Notes under the pieces: generated by a model
Database searches by the model: none
Told to the model about the DNA's origin: nothing
Seen by the model: only the letters and a program-made list of their open reading frames with translations
Assembly (NCBI GenBank): GCA_030430205.1
Contig: JAUIGE010000007.1
Span: forward strand, 1 to 64,000
DNA length: 64,000 nt
Direction of reading: 5' to 3'
Source: Bacteroidia bacterium
GTDB lineage: Bacteria > Bacteroidota > Bacteroidia > J057
In this document: positions 43,260-51,797 of the stretch, in pieces
Numbering within the stretch: the first letter of the stretch is position 1
Layout of the letters: each line of letters starts with the position of its first letter
Made by a program: the position numbers and the translations under genes

Positions 43260-45350
43260 ATGCGGAATCCATTTCTCATTGTTTTTGTTATCATCCTCTT
43301 TCAGGCCTGTACAGGGCAGCAGCAGGGCAGCAAAAAAGTTTCTTCCGGCAACCTGCTCGGCAATGAAAGCAGCCCCTACCTCCTCCAACACGCCCAAAAT
43401 CCGGTATTTTGGAAACCCTGGAGCGACGCTGCCAAAAAGCAGGCAAAAGATGAAAACAAGCTGATGATCATCAGCATAGGCTATGCAGCCTGCCATTGGT
43501 GCCATGTGATGGAGCATGAGTCTTTTGAAGACAGCACGGTGGCTGCCATGATGAATGAGCATTTTGTTTCTGTCAAAGTAGACAGGGAAGAACGCCCGGA
43601 CGTAGATGACATCTACATGAGTGCCTGCCAACTCATGAGCCGCAGAGGCTGCGGCTGGCCACTCAACGCCATCACCCTGCCAGATGGCAGGCCGATCTTC
43701 ACGGGAACCTACTTCCCTCGGGAGCAGTGGCTCGATATCCTGAAGCAGGTTCAGGAATTTTATGCTACCAAGCCTGATGAGGCGATCAAAATCGCCGATC
43801 AGGTGACCGGAGGCATTCAGGGATTGGAAAATATCGCCCTGGTAAAAGGGGAAGCTGAATTTTTTGCCCAGGAGCGGGAGGACATGATGACGAGCTTTTT
43901 AAAAACAATTGACCACATAAATGGCGGCCGGGAGGGAAAGCCCAAATTTCCGATGCCAGCAAATTATCTCTATGCGCTCAGTCATTACGATCAGTCGCGC
44001 CGGAACGAGGTAAAAGAAGCTGTGCTGCTGACCCTCGACAAAATGGCTGACGGAGGTATATACGACCACCTGGGAGGTGGATTTGCGCGCTACGCTACAG
44101 ATGCCATCTGGAAGGTGCCGCATTTTGAAAAAATGCTCTATGACAATGGCCAGCTGATGAGCCTGTACAGCCAGGCATATCAGCTCAGCGGCAATGCCCG
44201 CTACAAGGAAGTCGTGTACCAAAGTCTGGCTTTTATCAAAAAGGAAATGACCAATGAGGTGGGGGGATTTTATTCCTCCTATGATGCAGATAGTGAAGGA
44301 GAAGAAGGCAAATTTTATGTCTTTACCGCCGAAGAAATCAGAGAGCTTTTGGGAGAAGAAGCCGAATTGTTTGCTGAAGTTTACAATGTTCAGGGCAAAG
44401 GCAATTGGGAACATAGCAACATCCTTTTTCGATCATCAAGCGATGAGGAGGTAGCCCAAAAACACAATATGAGTCTCGAAAAGCTTCAGGCCCAACTCGC
44501 CAAAAATCGAGAAACACTCCTCACCTACCGCAATAAGCGGACCTATCCCGGCCTTGATGACAAGGTCATCACAAGTTGGAATGCCTTGATGCTCAAGGGC
44601 TATGTGGATGGTTACCGCGCCTTTGGCGAGCGGGAGTTTCTGGATGCCGCCCTGCGCAATGCGCATTTTATCCTCAAAGACTGCAAGCAAAAAGACAACA
44701 GCCTGAGGCGCATTTACAAAGATGGAAAAAGCAGCATCAATGGTTTTTTGGATGATTATGCCCAAACTGCCTACGCCTTCACGGCGCTCTACCAGGCAAC
44801 CTTCGATGAGAAATGGTTGAAAGAGGCTGAGAGCCTTATGGAATATGCCCTGGCACATTTTTATGACCCTACTTCCGGCATGTTTTATTATACCTCAGAT
44901 GAGGATGACCCACTTATCGTGCGAAAAATGGAAACGACGGACAACGTCATTCCGGGCTCTAATTCAGTGATGGCGCATGCCCTCTTTGAATTGGGTACCT
45001 ATCTTTACAAAGAAGATTATGTGCAGAAATCCCAGCAGATGCTATTTAACATAAAGGAGGATGTCTTAAAAAATCCCATGTTTTATGCCAATTGGGCGCG
45101 CCTGATGATGAAATTTATCAAGCCTCCCTTTGAGGTAGCCATAGTTGGGCCGGGCTGGGAAGCTGCCCGCAGGGAGTTTGACACACACTTTCATCCCAAT
45201 GCGCTCCTCATGGGAGGAGCCCAAGAGGGCAGCCTGCCTTTGCTACAATACAAATTGGTGCCAGGTCAAACGACCTTTTACGTCTGCCAGAATAAGGTAT
45301 GTAAATTGCCCGTGACGCATCTGTCAGATGCTTTGAAATTAATGGAATAA
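43260..45350 (+). CDS. thioredoxin-domain DUF255 protein (YyaL/SPATA20 family), lipoprotein
   Basis: This 696-residue protein has a signal peptide with lipobox (FQAC, Cys about 17), unlike most cytosolic relatives. Residues about 30-190 form the DUF255 thioredoxin-like domain: SPYLLQHAQNPVFW, AACHWCHVMEHESF with a CxxC pair, and CGWPLNAITLPDGRPIF. The remainder is a long alpha/alpha barrel related to N-acylglucosamine 2-epimerase and six-hairpin glycosidases (GGIYDHLGGGFARYATD, VPHFEKMLYDNGQLM, KVITSWNALMLKGY). The role is unknown; a redox-linked or carbohydrate-linked periplasmic role is possible. It leads a tight four-gene operon. Confidence 0.9.
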   Translation: MRNPFLIVFVIILFQACTGQQQGSKKVSSGNLLGNESSPYLLQHAQNPVFWKPWSDAAKKQAKDENKLMIISIGYAACHWCHVMEHESFEDSTVAAMMNEHFVSVKVDREERPDVDDIYMSACQLMSRRGCGWPLNAITLPDGRPIFTGTYFPREQWLDILKQVQEFYATKPDEAIKIADQVTGGIQGLENIALVKGEAEFFAQEREDMMTSFLKTIDHINGGREGKPKFPMPANYLYALSHYDQSRRNEVKEAVLLTLDKMADGGIYDHLGGGFARYATDAIWKVPHFEKMLYDNGQLMSLYSQAYQLSGNARYKEVVYQSLAFIKKEMTNEVGGFYSSYDADSEGEEGKFYVFTAEEIRELLGEEAELFAEVYNVQGKGNWEHSNILFRSSSDEEVAQKHNMSLEKLQAQLAKNRETLLTYRNKRTYPGLDDKVITSWNALMLKGYVDGYRAFGEREFLDAALRNAHFILKDCKQKDNSLRRIYKDGKSSINGFLDDYAQTAYAFTALYQATFDEKWLKEAESLMEYALAHFYDPTSGMFYYTSDEDDPLIVRKMETTDNVIPGSNSVMAHALFELGTYLYKEDYVQKSQQMLFNIKEDVLKNPMFYANWARLMMKFIKPPFEVAIVGPGWEAARREFDTHFHPNALLMGGAQEGSLPLLQYKLVPGQTTFYVCQNKVCKLPVTHLSDALKLME

Positions 45351-45353
45351 CCT

Positions 45354-45737
45354 ATGCAGGAAGTGCTTGACTACATAGAGGAGCAAGATGCTCCCAATCG
45401 ACAAATCATGCAGCGTTTGCATGACATCATGATGGCGGTGCCGGAGGTTAGCTGCAAAATCCGCTATCAAGTCCCGATGTACTACCGCTTGAGCTGGTTA
45501 TGTTACCTGAATCCGCAGAAAAAAGGCGGAGTCGAGTGGGTAATGCTGAGAGGAAATGAGCTATCAAATGTGCAAGGACTCCTTGAAGCGAGGGATAGAA
45601 AACAGGTAAAGGGCGTGATTTATCATTCTGCAGCTGAAATTGATGAAGACCTTGTGAGAGAAATCTTTATGGAGGCTTTGATTCTGGATGAAGAAAAGCC
45701 CTATGCGAGCAAAAGAAATAAAAAATCCCTAACTTGA
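45354..45737 (+). CDS. DUF1801 (YdhG-like) protein
   Basis: This 127-residue cytosolic protein matches DUF1801: a helix with NRQIMQRLHDIMMAVPEV, then the core CKIRYQVPMYYRLSWLCYLNP, VEWVMLRGNEL and KGVIYHSAAEIDEDLVREI. Family members are small, of unknown function, and fold like frataxin/YdhG. It starts 3 bases after the thioredoxin-domain gene and 3 bases before the next, so it is within the operon. The C-terminal tail is short and basic. Confidence 0.82.
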   Translation: MQEVLDYIEEQDAPNRQIMQRLHDIMMAVPEVSCKIRYQVPMYYRLSWLCYLNPQKKGGVEWVMLRGNELSNVQGLLEARDRKQVKGVIYHSAAEIDEDLVREIFMEALILDEEKPYASKRNKKSLT

Positions 45738-45740
45738 ATC

Positions 45741-46208
45741 ATGCCTATTTTTACCCCATACAAACTGACACTCAGTACAGGCCTCCTGGGAGATGCCGTT
45801 ATGGAGATCCTTGATCAGATGATGGAAAACGCGCCTGTTCCGGAATTAAAAATCCTCCATGGAGATTTGCATCTCAATGAGTTTGATTTGCACTGGCAGC
45901 CTCAAAACCGCAAAGCGGCTGCTTTGGTTGTAGAAGGCAAACTCCGCCCTGAGGCAGACGGGACAGATATCCACCTGCAAGTTATGCTGGAGCCTTCTCA
46001 TCAGGTCACCCGCCTGATCTGGCTGGGATTCGTCGGTTTGCTGTTTTTGCTAACACTTTTTGGTCCTCCTCCTGCATGGACATCCATTTTTCCGCTGGGA
46101 GTCATGATCATGATGTATTTTAGGCAAGAGCAGAGCTTTACCGATAGTGTTCGCAATATGCGGTCCTCGCTCTGCCAGGAGCTGCAAGCTGAAATCGTAG
46201 AAGGATAA
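45741..46208 (+). CDS. small membrane protein of unknown function
   Basis: This 155-residue protein has an N-terminal soluble domain (about 1-88) with strands PELKILHGDLHLNEFDLHW and ADGTDIHLQVMLEPS, followed by two closely spaced membrane helices (about 91-107 and 110-127) and a helical tail. I do not recognise a family. It lies between the DUF1801 and PAP2 genes with gaps of 3 and 5 bases, so it is almost certainly co-transcribed. Confidence 0.7.
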   Translation: MPIFTPYKLTLSTGLLGDAVMEILDQMMENAPVPELKILHGDLHLNEFDLHWQPQNRKAAALVVEGKLRPEADGTDIHLQVMLEPSHQVTRLIWLGFVGLLFLLTLFGPPPAWTSIFPLGVMIMMYFRQEQSFTDSVRNMRSSLCQELQAEIVEG

Positions 46209-46213
46209 AACGT

Positions 46214-47203
46214 ATGTTCCAAACCCATATCCATCACTGGCTCCAGCAATTTGACAACGAGCTATTCATTCACATTTTCCAGCTCATCACCCGCTTTGGT
46301 GGCAAGACCACCTTCCTCCTCTTTCTATCCGTATTGGTTTTTCTTATAAACCTGGACAAAGGCTTTATTATCCTGCAATCTGTCCTGATAGCCATTTTGG
46401 TGACCTTGGGCCTGAAGGTGGCCTTCAATATGCCACGCCCTTATCATGTGGATCAGGGAGTCCAGCTGTGGGATGAGGATTTGGCTCCTGTTATATTGCC
46501 CTATGAGCGAAAAGATGCCACAGGATTCTGGGCTTTGCACAAAGAAGAAAGTATCGGTTTTTTCAGGGAAAAAGAGCTTCATACCTGGGGATTTCCTTCA
46601 GGTCATACGAGCATGGCAGTTGTATTTTGGGGAAGCCTGGCTTTGTTATTTCGAAAAAAATGGCTGGCTATTTTGTGCATCAGTATGATGCTATTGATCC
46701 CCTTTTCCCGCTTGTATCTGGGGGTACACTTTCTGGGGGATATACTGGGAGGCTACCTTTTAGGAGGCTTGCTGTTAATGCTTTTTTACAAAACCCTCAT
46801 TTCACCCCCAGCCAATATTTCGCTCAAAGTCAGGGGTCTGTATTCTCCCATTTGGGCACTCGGCCTGCCAGTCATACCGATATCCGGTTGGGCAATTATG
46901 GAACCACAATGGCTCAGCCTTTTTGGCTTTTTACTCGCTGCTTATGTCACACACTGGCTCGCCCTCAAAAAAGGCCTGTGGCAACTTGGGCAAAATAAAA
47001 TCGAAAGACTAAGCCGTTGGATCCTTGCCGGGGGATTATTTCTCGGACTGGGTTTGTTAATCGAAAAAATGGAATATCTTTATTTTGTGAAAATGATTCC
47101 CTTCTGGCCTTTTTTCAAAAGTTTCTTCCTGCTTTTTGGCTTTTTCTTTGGTGCCCTTTGGATCACCCACAAACTAAGAAAGAGAAAGAATGAGGTTATT
47201 TGA
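46214..47203 (+). CDS. PAP2-family membrane phosphatase
   Basis: This 329-residue inner-membrane protein has about eight helices. It carries the three PAP2 motifs: KVAFNMPRPYHV (KX6RP), FPSGHTSMAV (PSGH) and SRLYLGVHFLGDILGGY (SRX5HX3D), so the catalytic residues are complete. An insertion between the first two motifs (about 90-125) is somewhat long. Family members dephosphorylate lipid phosphates such as undecaprenyl pyrophosphate or phosphatidylglycerophosphate. It is the last gene of the operon, and it overlaps the convergent vapC gene by 8 bases. Confidence 0.9.
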   Translation: MFQTHIHHWLQQFDNELFIHIFQLITRFGGKTTFLLFLSVLVFLINLDKGFIILQSVLIAILVTLGLKVAFNMPRPYHVDQGVQLWDEDLAPVILPYERKDATGFWALHKEESIGFFREKELHTWGFPSGHTSMAVVFWGSLALLFRKKWLAILCISMMLLIPFSRLYLGVHFLGDILGGYLLGGLLLMLFYKTLISPPANISLKVRGLYSPIWALGLPVIPISGWAIMEPQWLSLFGFLLAAYVTHWLALKKGLWQLGQNKIERLSRWILAGGLFLGLGLLIEKMEYLYFVKMIPFWPFFKSFFLLFGFFFGALWITHKLRKRKNEVI

Positions 47204-47567
47204 AAAATGTCAAATCAGGGATATATCGAAAGTTTTTTACGTTATAAGTAAATAATGGGATTTCATGAATAACTGCTGTGGCGCCAATAATTGCATCTGG
47301 AATCATTAGACCATGGCTCAGGCTGTAATTCTCAATTAATTTTTGAGCCAATTTTGATACCTGTTTGTCAAACTCAATAACATCATAATACTTTATTCTA
47401 CTTTTCATCCTGGATAACTCCTTCTTATTGCCCATTCCCTGAAACAACTCCATTACCGTTATTGAAGACAACACAATGTTTTCAAAACCAATCTTTTGTA
47501 AATCAAGGATCGTTTGAGCATTTCCATTGAAAGCATGAATAAAAATATTTGTATCACATAAAATCAT
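47196..47567 (-). CDS. vapC: VapC-type PIN-domain ribonuclease toxin
   Basis: This 123-residue protein is a PIN domain: MILCDTNIFIHAF (acidic Asp5), SSITVMELFQG (Glu), LMIPDAIIGATAV (Asp) and LFTYNVKNF at the C-terminus. VapC toxins cut tRNA or rRNA and are held by VapB. The start is ATG 47567; the longer frame to 47705 overlaps the antitoxin gene. The start is one base after the antitoxin stop (TGA-T-ATG), a typical coupled arrangement. Confidence 0.88.
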   Translation of the reverse strand: MILCDTNIFIHAFNGNAQTILDLQKIGFENIVLSSITVMELFQGMGNKKELSRMKSRIKYYDVIEFDKQVSKLAQKLIENYSLSHGLMIPDAIIGATAVIHEIPLFTYNVKNFRYIPDLTFFK

Positions 47568-47568
47568 A

Positions 47569-47790
47569 TCAATCCCAATCTCTTTTCCAGGCCCTTGAAC
47601 GCAAATCTGTAATATTCCGTGGGGCGCTTTTCCATATCCCAAATAAGTCTTCAGGATTAATTGATTTGTCCCCAGCTGAAATGCCATTTTCGGAATTACC
47701 AACAACTATACTTTCCAGTTTTAATGAACTTAGAACCTGGATTAAGGCTTGAAATTCCTTCATATTTGAGGTTTCAATTGTTACTCTCAT
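47569..47790 (-). CDS. vapB: VapB-type antitoxin
   Basis: This 73-residue protein starts with a strand and short helix (MRVTIETSNMKEFQALIQVL) and ends with a toxin-wrapping tail (EDLFGIWKSAPRNITDLRSR and AWKRDWD) that is typical for VapB antitoxins pairing with PIN toxins. It lacks a clear AbrB domain, so the DNA-binding part may be of another type. It precedes vapC by one base. A TATATTTG box lies 20 bases upstream of its start. Confidence 0.75.
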   Translation of the reverse strand: MRVTIETSNMKEFQALIQVLSSLKLESIVVGNSENGISAGDKSINPEDLFGIWKSAPRNITDLRSRAWKRDWD

Positions 47791-47810
47791 GATAAAAATG
47801 CTATTATTAC

Positions 47811-47818
47811 CAAATATA
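47811..47818 (-). promoter_or_regulatory. candidate -7 box (TATATTTG) of vapBC
   Basis: On the minus strand TATATTTG lies 20 bases upstream of the antitoxin ATG at 47790 and fits the Bacteroidota -7 consensus. The 74-base spacer to the divergent TonB-receptor gene would hold both promoters. Confidence 0.4.
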
Positions 47819-47864
47819 ATAAATTCAGGTAGATAACGAATTCAATGGCTTTAAGTTCTATTCT

Positions 47865-50228
47865 ATGAACCCACATCAATACATCTTGAAACCTGCCCTG
47901 TTCTCCCTTTTCCTGTTTATCTGTTCTCTTGGCATCGCACAAAAAACGCAAAGTATCCGGGGAAGCGTGCAAGACGGTTTCACCCAAAAACCCATGCAAG
48001 GGGTGGCGATTCGGATAGAAGGAACGGCCCTGGGGGCCATTTCAGATGAGGCAGGCAATTTCGTTATTGACCGGATTCCGGTAGGGCGGCACCGTGTGCA
48101 AGCTGACTTTTTGGGCTATTTCCCTTATATATCGGAGCCCTTGTACATCAGTTCTGCCAGGGAAGCGCTTATTCAAATAAATTTGGAAGAAAATACAGAG
48201 GTGACCACCGAGGAAGTCCTTATCTCGGCTCTCGATCGCCCCAAAAGGCCTGTAAACCCGTTTTCCATCGTCAGTACCCGCTCCTTTTCTGTGGAGGAAA
48301 CGCAGCGATACGCTGCCAGTGTAAATGACCCTGGGCGTATGGCCCTTTCTTTTGCAGGGGTGCAGGTAGGCGGGGATGAAGATGAAAACGACATCATCGT
48401 CAGAGGAAATTCTTCCTTTGGCATGCTCTGGCGGCTGGAGGGGATAGACATCCCCAACCCCAACCACTTCGCCCGTCCGGGCACCTCTGGCGGTGGCATC
48501 ACCGTCTTCAGTGCCCAACTTTTGGGTCATTCTGACTTCTCGGCAGGCGCTATGGCTGCGGAGTATGGAAATGCGATCTCCGGCGCCTTCGACATCCATT
48601 TCCGCAAGGGGAATATGGAGGAGATGGACCACCGCTTCAAGCTAAGTCTGTTGGGCATGGATTTTTCCACAGAAGGCCCCATCAAGAAAGGACAAAGCTC
48701 CTACCTGGTCAATTATCGCTATTCCACCCTGAGTGTGCTCAACAATATGGGCTTTCATCTGGTGGGAGAATTTGTGGAAAATGACTTCCAGGACCTGTCC
48801 TTCAACCTTGCTTTCAACAGCAAGGATGGCCGCAATTTTTTCACTGTTTTTGGCCTGGGAGGCCTGAGCCTGGAGCATTACCTGCCCCGGCCGGATACGG
48901 CCGACTGGAAGCAACAAAGAGATTGGACGGATAGATATCGCCACAGCGATATGGGAGCTGTAGGCGCGACTTTTACGCGCAGGCTGGATGAGACATCTCA
49001 ACTGAAAGTTGTGATGGCTGCCGTAGGTGGCTATATCAATTGGTATAGCGATACGCTTACGCGGAACTTTGACCCCAGCCGCGTCAATACAGAAGACTAC
49101 CAGGATCAGCGCATCTCGACAGCTATTAGCTATCAAAAACGCTTTTCGCCCCAAACCCGGCTCAAGGCCGGTTTGATTGGCAGCCAGATTTACTACAGTT
49201 TTGATAAAAACCGCATTCCTCTGGGAACCCAACAAATTGAAATCCTCCTCAATGGTGCAGGAGGTACCCAACAACTGCAAAGCTATGTGCAGGCAAGCCA
49301 TCGCCTGGGAAAATTAACCCTGCAAGGCGGGCTGCATTTTCTGTATCTCAATTTGAATAAAAACTATTCCATTGAGCCGAGACTTGCTCTCAGCTATCAG
49401 CTTTCCAATAGACAAAGCCTAAGTTTTGCCTACGGAAAACATAGCCAAACAGCGCCATTGGGCGTTTATTTTGTCACACTGCCAGATGACCAGGGGGTAC
49501 TTGGCCGCCCCAATATGGATCTCGATTTAATCAAATCGCATCATCTCGTTTTGTCTTATGACCTGATGGTGGCAAAAAATCTCAGGATACGGGCTGAGGC
49601 CTATCTTCAAAAATTATTCGATGTGCCCATTGAAAAGGATATGAGCAGTACTTTCTGGATGCTGAATAACCAAAGCGGCTACGTAGAAGAACCTTTGATC
49701 AGTGAAGGGACAGGGCAAAACTATGGCCTGGATGTCACCATTGAGAAGTTTTTTGCCAAGCACTTTTTCTTTTTGTTAAATGGTTCTGCGATTTCTGCTA
49801 CCTATCAGGCGCTGGATGGGAGAACCTATAATTCCCGTTTTAATACGGGTTTTGTGACCAGTTTGACATTGGGCAAAGAGTTTGATTTTGGAAAAGGGAG
49901 AAACCTCCAGGCAGGATTCAGGACCTTGTATAAAGGCGGTTTCCGCTATACCCCGGCAGATATAGAGGTCTCCCGGCAGGAAGGCAGGTTTGTGCCCACA
50001 GACAGTTTGTCCTATGCCAATCAGGTAGAACCTTATTTGAGGGTGGACGGGCGTGTGGCTTATCGCTTCAATGCAAAAAAACTTGCGATGCTGATCTCAT
50101 TGGATATACAGAATATCCTCAATCGCAGAAATATGAGCGGGATCGACTTTGACCCCAATTTGGGAGAATTTTTCTTCCGCTATCAGGGAGAAATACTCCC
50201 TGTGGTGAGCTTTCAGTTGGACTTTTAG
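47865..50228 (+). CDS. TonB-dependent receptor with CarboxypepD-regulatory-like domain
   Basis: This 787-residue outer-membrane receptor has a signal peptide (about 1-26), a CarboxypepD_reg-like N-terminal domain (SIRGSVQDGFTQKPMQGV, about residues 30-115), a plug domain (about 130-245, including NDIIVRGNSSFGMLWRLEG and SAGAMAAEYGNAISGAFD) and a 22-strand-type barrel ending in LPVVSFQLDF. No SusD-like partner follows, so it is not a classic glycan uptake locus; it may bind metal chelates, peptides or another substrate. It is transcribed alone and ends in a strong terminator. Confidence 0.92.
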   Translation: MNPHQYILKPALFSLFLFICSLGIAQKTQSIRGSVQDGFTQKPMQGVAIRIEGTALGAISDEAGNFVIDRIPVGRHRVQADFLGYFPYISEPLYISSAREALIQINLEENTEVTTEEVLISALDRPKRPVNPFSIVSTRSFSVEETQRYAASVNDPGRMALSFAGVQVGGDEDENDIIVRGNSSFGMLWRLEGIDIPNPNHFARPGTSGGGITVFSAQLLGHSDFSAGAMAAEYGNAISGAFDIHFRKGNMEEMDHRFKLSLLGMDFSTEGPIKKGQSSYLVNYRYSTLSVLNNMGFHLVGEFVENDFQDLSFNLAFNSKDGRNFFTVFGLGGLSLEHYLPRPDTADWKQQRDWTDRYRHSDMGAVGATFTRRLDETSQLKVVMAAVGGYINWYSDTLTRNFDPSRVNTEDYQDQRISTAISYQKRFSPQTRLKAGLIGSQIYYSFDKNRIPLGTQQIEILLNGAGGTQQLQSYVQASHRLGKLTLQGGLHFLYLNLNKNYSIEPRLALSYQLSNRQSLSFAYGKHSQTAPLGVYFVTLPDDQGVLGRPNMDLDLIKSHHLVLSYDLMVAKNLRIRAEAYLQKLFDVPIEKDMSSTFWMLNNQSGYVEEPLISEGTGQNYGLDVTIEKFFAKHFFFLLNGSAISATYQALDGRTYNSRFNTGFVTSLTLGKEFDFGKGRNLQAGFRTLYKGGFRYTPADIEVSRQEGRFVPTDSLSYANQVEPYLRVDGRVAYRFNAKKLAMLISLDIQNILNRRNMSGIDFDPNLGEFFFRYQGEILPVVSFQLDF

Positions 50229-50234
50229 CAAAGC

Positions 50235-50272
50235 AAAAGGCCTTGAACAAATGAATTGCTCAAGGCCTTTTT
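50235..50272. terminator. bidirectional terminator between the TonB receptor and the Gly-rich gene
   Basis: AAAAGGCCTTGA (50235-50246) is perfectly complementary to TCAAGGCCTTTT (50260-50271). T runs flank it on the plus strand and partly on the minus strand. It lies between two converging genes, 7 bases after one stop and 15 before the other. Confidence 0.8.
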
Positions 50273-50286
50273 CAAAAAAGGATATT

Positions 50287-51483
50287 TTACTCTTCTCCTT
50301 TTTCTGCTCCTGAAGTATCTTTTTTCTCGGCCTGTTTTTCAACAGCCGGAGAATCATTTTGTTTTTTTGTTTCAGGATTTACATGAGCAGTGTTTTCGGC
50401 ATTTTCAGGTTTAGCCTGGCCTTCCTGCTGCTCATCAGTCCTTTTTTTGTATTGATCGTCGTCGTTATCGCGGCGATAGCGATCATCTCTGTTACCGCGA
50501 TCATCGCGGTTATCACGGTTATAACTGCTGCCTCCGCCGCGGTTATAGCCGCCGCGGTCATCGCGATTATAGCCTCCGCGGTCGCGGTTATATCCGCCGC
50601 CACCGGCTCCGCGATCATCGCGGTTGTAGCCACCGCCGCCGCGGTTGTAGCCGCCGCCACCAGCTCCGCGATCATCGCGGTTGTAGCCACCGCCGCCGCG
50701 GTTGTAGCCGCCGCCACCGGCTCCGCGATCATCGCGGTTGTAGCCACCGCCACCGCGGTTATATCCGCCACCGCCGCGATCATCGCGGTTGTAGCCACCG
50801 CCGCCGCGGTTGTATCCGCCGCCACCGGCTCCGCGATCATCGCGGTTGTAGCCACCGCCACCGCGGTTGTAGCCGCCGCCGCCGCCGCGATCATCGCGGT
50901 TATAGCCACCGCCACCGCGGTTGTAACCGCCGCCACCGGCTCCGCGATCATCGCGGTTGTAGCCACCGCCACCGCGGTTGTAACCGCCGCCACCGGCTCT
51001 GCGATCATCGCGGTTGTAGCCACCGCCGCCGCGGTTGTAACCGCCACCACCGCCGCGATCATCGCGGTTGTAACCACCACCGCCACCACGGTTGTAGCCG
51101 CCGCCGCCGCGGTTGTAGCCACCGCCACCACCGCCACGATTATAACCACCGCCACCGCCTCGGTTGTAGCCGCCGCCACCGCGTCGATCTCCATATGGTC
51201 TGGGTCTGCGTTCTTCTTCTGGCCAGGGTTCCTGTAAATTGGGACGGCCGGCAAAGTGCTCAGCAATCAAATTCAAGATTACAGGCCAAAATTCAGAGGG
51301 ATATGCATTTACTCTAAATACTTTTCCTCCTCTCTCTCTTTGTTCTACTTTAATAGGGCTTTGATCTGGTAAAAGCTCTCGCCACATATTGGCTACTTTG
51401 TCTCCCAATACTGCAAGGTCTGAAGCATTGTACCTCCTAATACCAGCGTAGTGAATGAGTTCTAACAAGGTTTTGTGTTCCAT
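50287..51483 (-). CDS. protein with small N-terminal domain and long GGGGYNR/DDRG repeat region
   Basis: This 398-residue protein has an N-terminal folded domain (about 1-90: LLELIHYAGIRRYNASDLAV, then VFRVNAYPSEFWPVILNLI), a repeat region at about 101-320 of about 25 Tyr-Asn-Arg units in glycine (GGGGYNR, GGGGYNRDDRGAG), and a charged, Lys/Glu-rich C-terminal tail. The repeats are RGG/YG-like, as in RNA-binding proteins that self-associate. No known RNA-binding domain is visible, and I do not recognise the N-terminal domain. The main repeat unit is 19 residues (57 bp). There is no signal peptide, so it is probably cytoplasmic. RNA contact and self-association are inference. Confidence 0.85.
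   Translation of the reverse strand: MEHKTLLELIHYAGIRRYNASDLAVLGDKVANMWRELLPDQSPIKVEQRERGGKVFRVNAYPSEFWPVILNLIAEHFAGRPNLQEPWPEEERRPRPYGDRRGGGGYNRGGGGGYNRGGGGGGYNRGGGGYNRGGGGGYNRDDRGGGGGYNRGGGGYNRDDRRAGGGGYNRGGGGYNRDDRGAGGGGYNRGGGGYNRDDRGGGGGYNRGGGGYNRDDRGAGGGGYNRGGGGYNRDDRGGGGYNRGGGGYNRDDRGAGGGGYNRGGGGYNRDDRGAGGGGYNRGGGGYNRDDRGAGGGGYNRDRGGYNRDDRGGYNRGGGSSYNRDNRDDRGNRDDRYRRDNDDDQYKKRTDEQQEGQAKPENAENTAHVNPETKKQNDSPAVEKQAEKKDTSGAEKGEE
50524..51183. repeat. 57-bp minisatellite encoding the GGGGYNR/DDRG repeats
   Basis: The stretch consists of closely related 57-bp units (19 residues) with internal 21-bp and 36-bp sub-units. Because of the biased codons, the opposite strand and a second minus frame stay open for about 290 codons each (about 50359-51266); these frames give only Ala/Val/Thr/Ile-rich sequence and are shadows. 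The array is likely to change length by recombination. Confidence 0.85.
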
Positions 51484-51797
51484 GATACGATTTGAGGTCT
51501 ACTGCGGGGCAAGCATAAAATGGCATAAATTGGATTCCTGAACGCGCAGTCTGATGTTAATGATTGATAAAAATAATGCTAAATACTACTAATAAGGTGT
51601 TCTATTTATTGGGCGAATTTCAAAGATTTGATTTGTCAGAAGTGTTAAGTGCAAAGTTTGTTAAGTCCCCGTTTTTTCTGCAATAATGTGAAAGGTAAAC
51701 ATTTCCCATGGTGCTACCAAATACGCTTTGCTCATGCCAATGTTCATTACATTTTTATAAAATTACAATTTCTTAAGCATTACTCAAAAAGCCAAGG
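51484..51797. other. 314-base divergent spacer, no gene seen
   Basis: No reading frame, tRNA or strong hairpin was found. It holds the 5' regions of the Gly-rich protein gene (minus) and the PLP enzyme gene (plus). A short direct repeat GTTAAGT occurs twice (around 51643 and 51660). The region is A/T-rich, as expected for promoters. Confidence 0.5.

Noticed and set aside
47196-47790. VapBC pair as evidence for a mobile island
   Set aside because: No integrase, transposase, target duplication or tRNA flanks it; such pairs are common in chromosomes.
50524-51183. Possible CRISPR array because of regular repeats
   Set aside because: Units are coding, in frame, contiguous and without unique spacers; it is a protein-coding minisatellite.
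50359-51266. Open frames of about 290 codons on both strands over the Gly-rich gene
   Set aside because: They are Ala/Val/Thr/Ile low-complexity by-products of the 57-bp repeat; only the minus frame 50287-51483 has a complex N-terminal domain and tail.
51484-51797. Possible small RNA gene in the 314-base spacer
   Set aside because: No promoter-terminator pair or stable stem was found; only a short GTTAAGT repeat.
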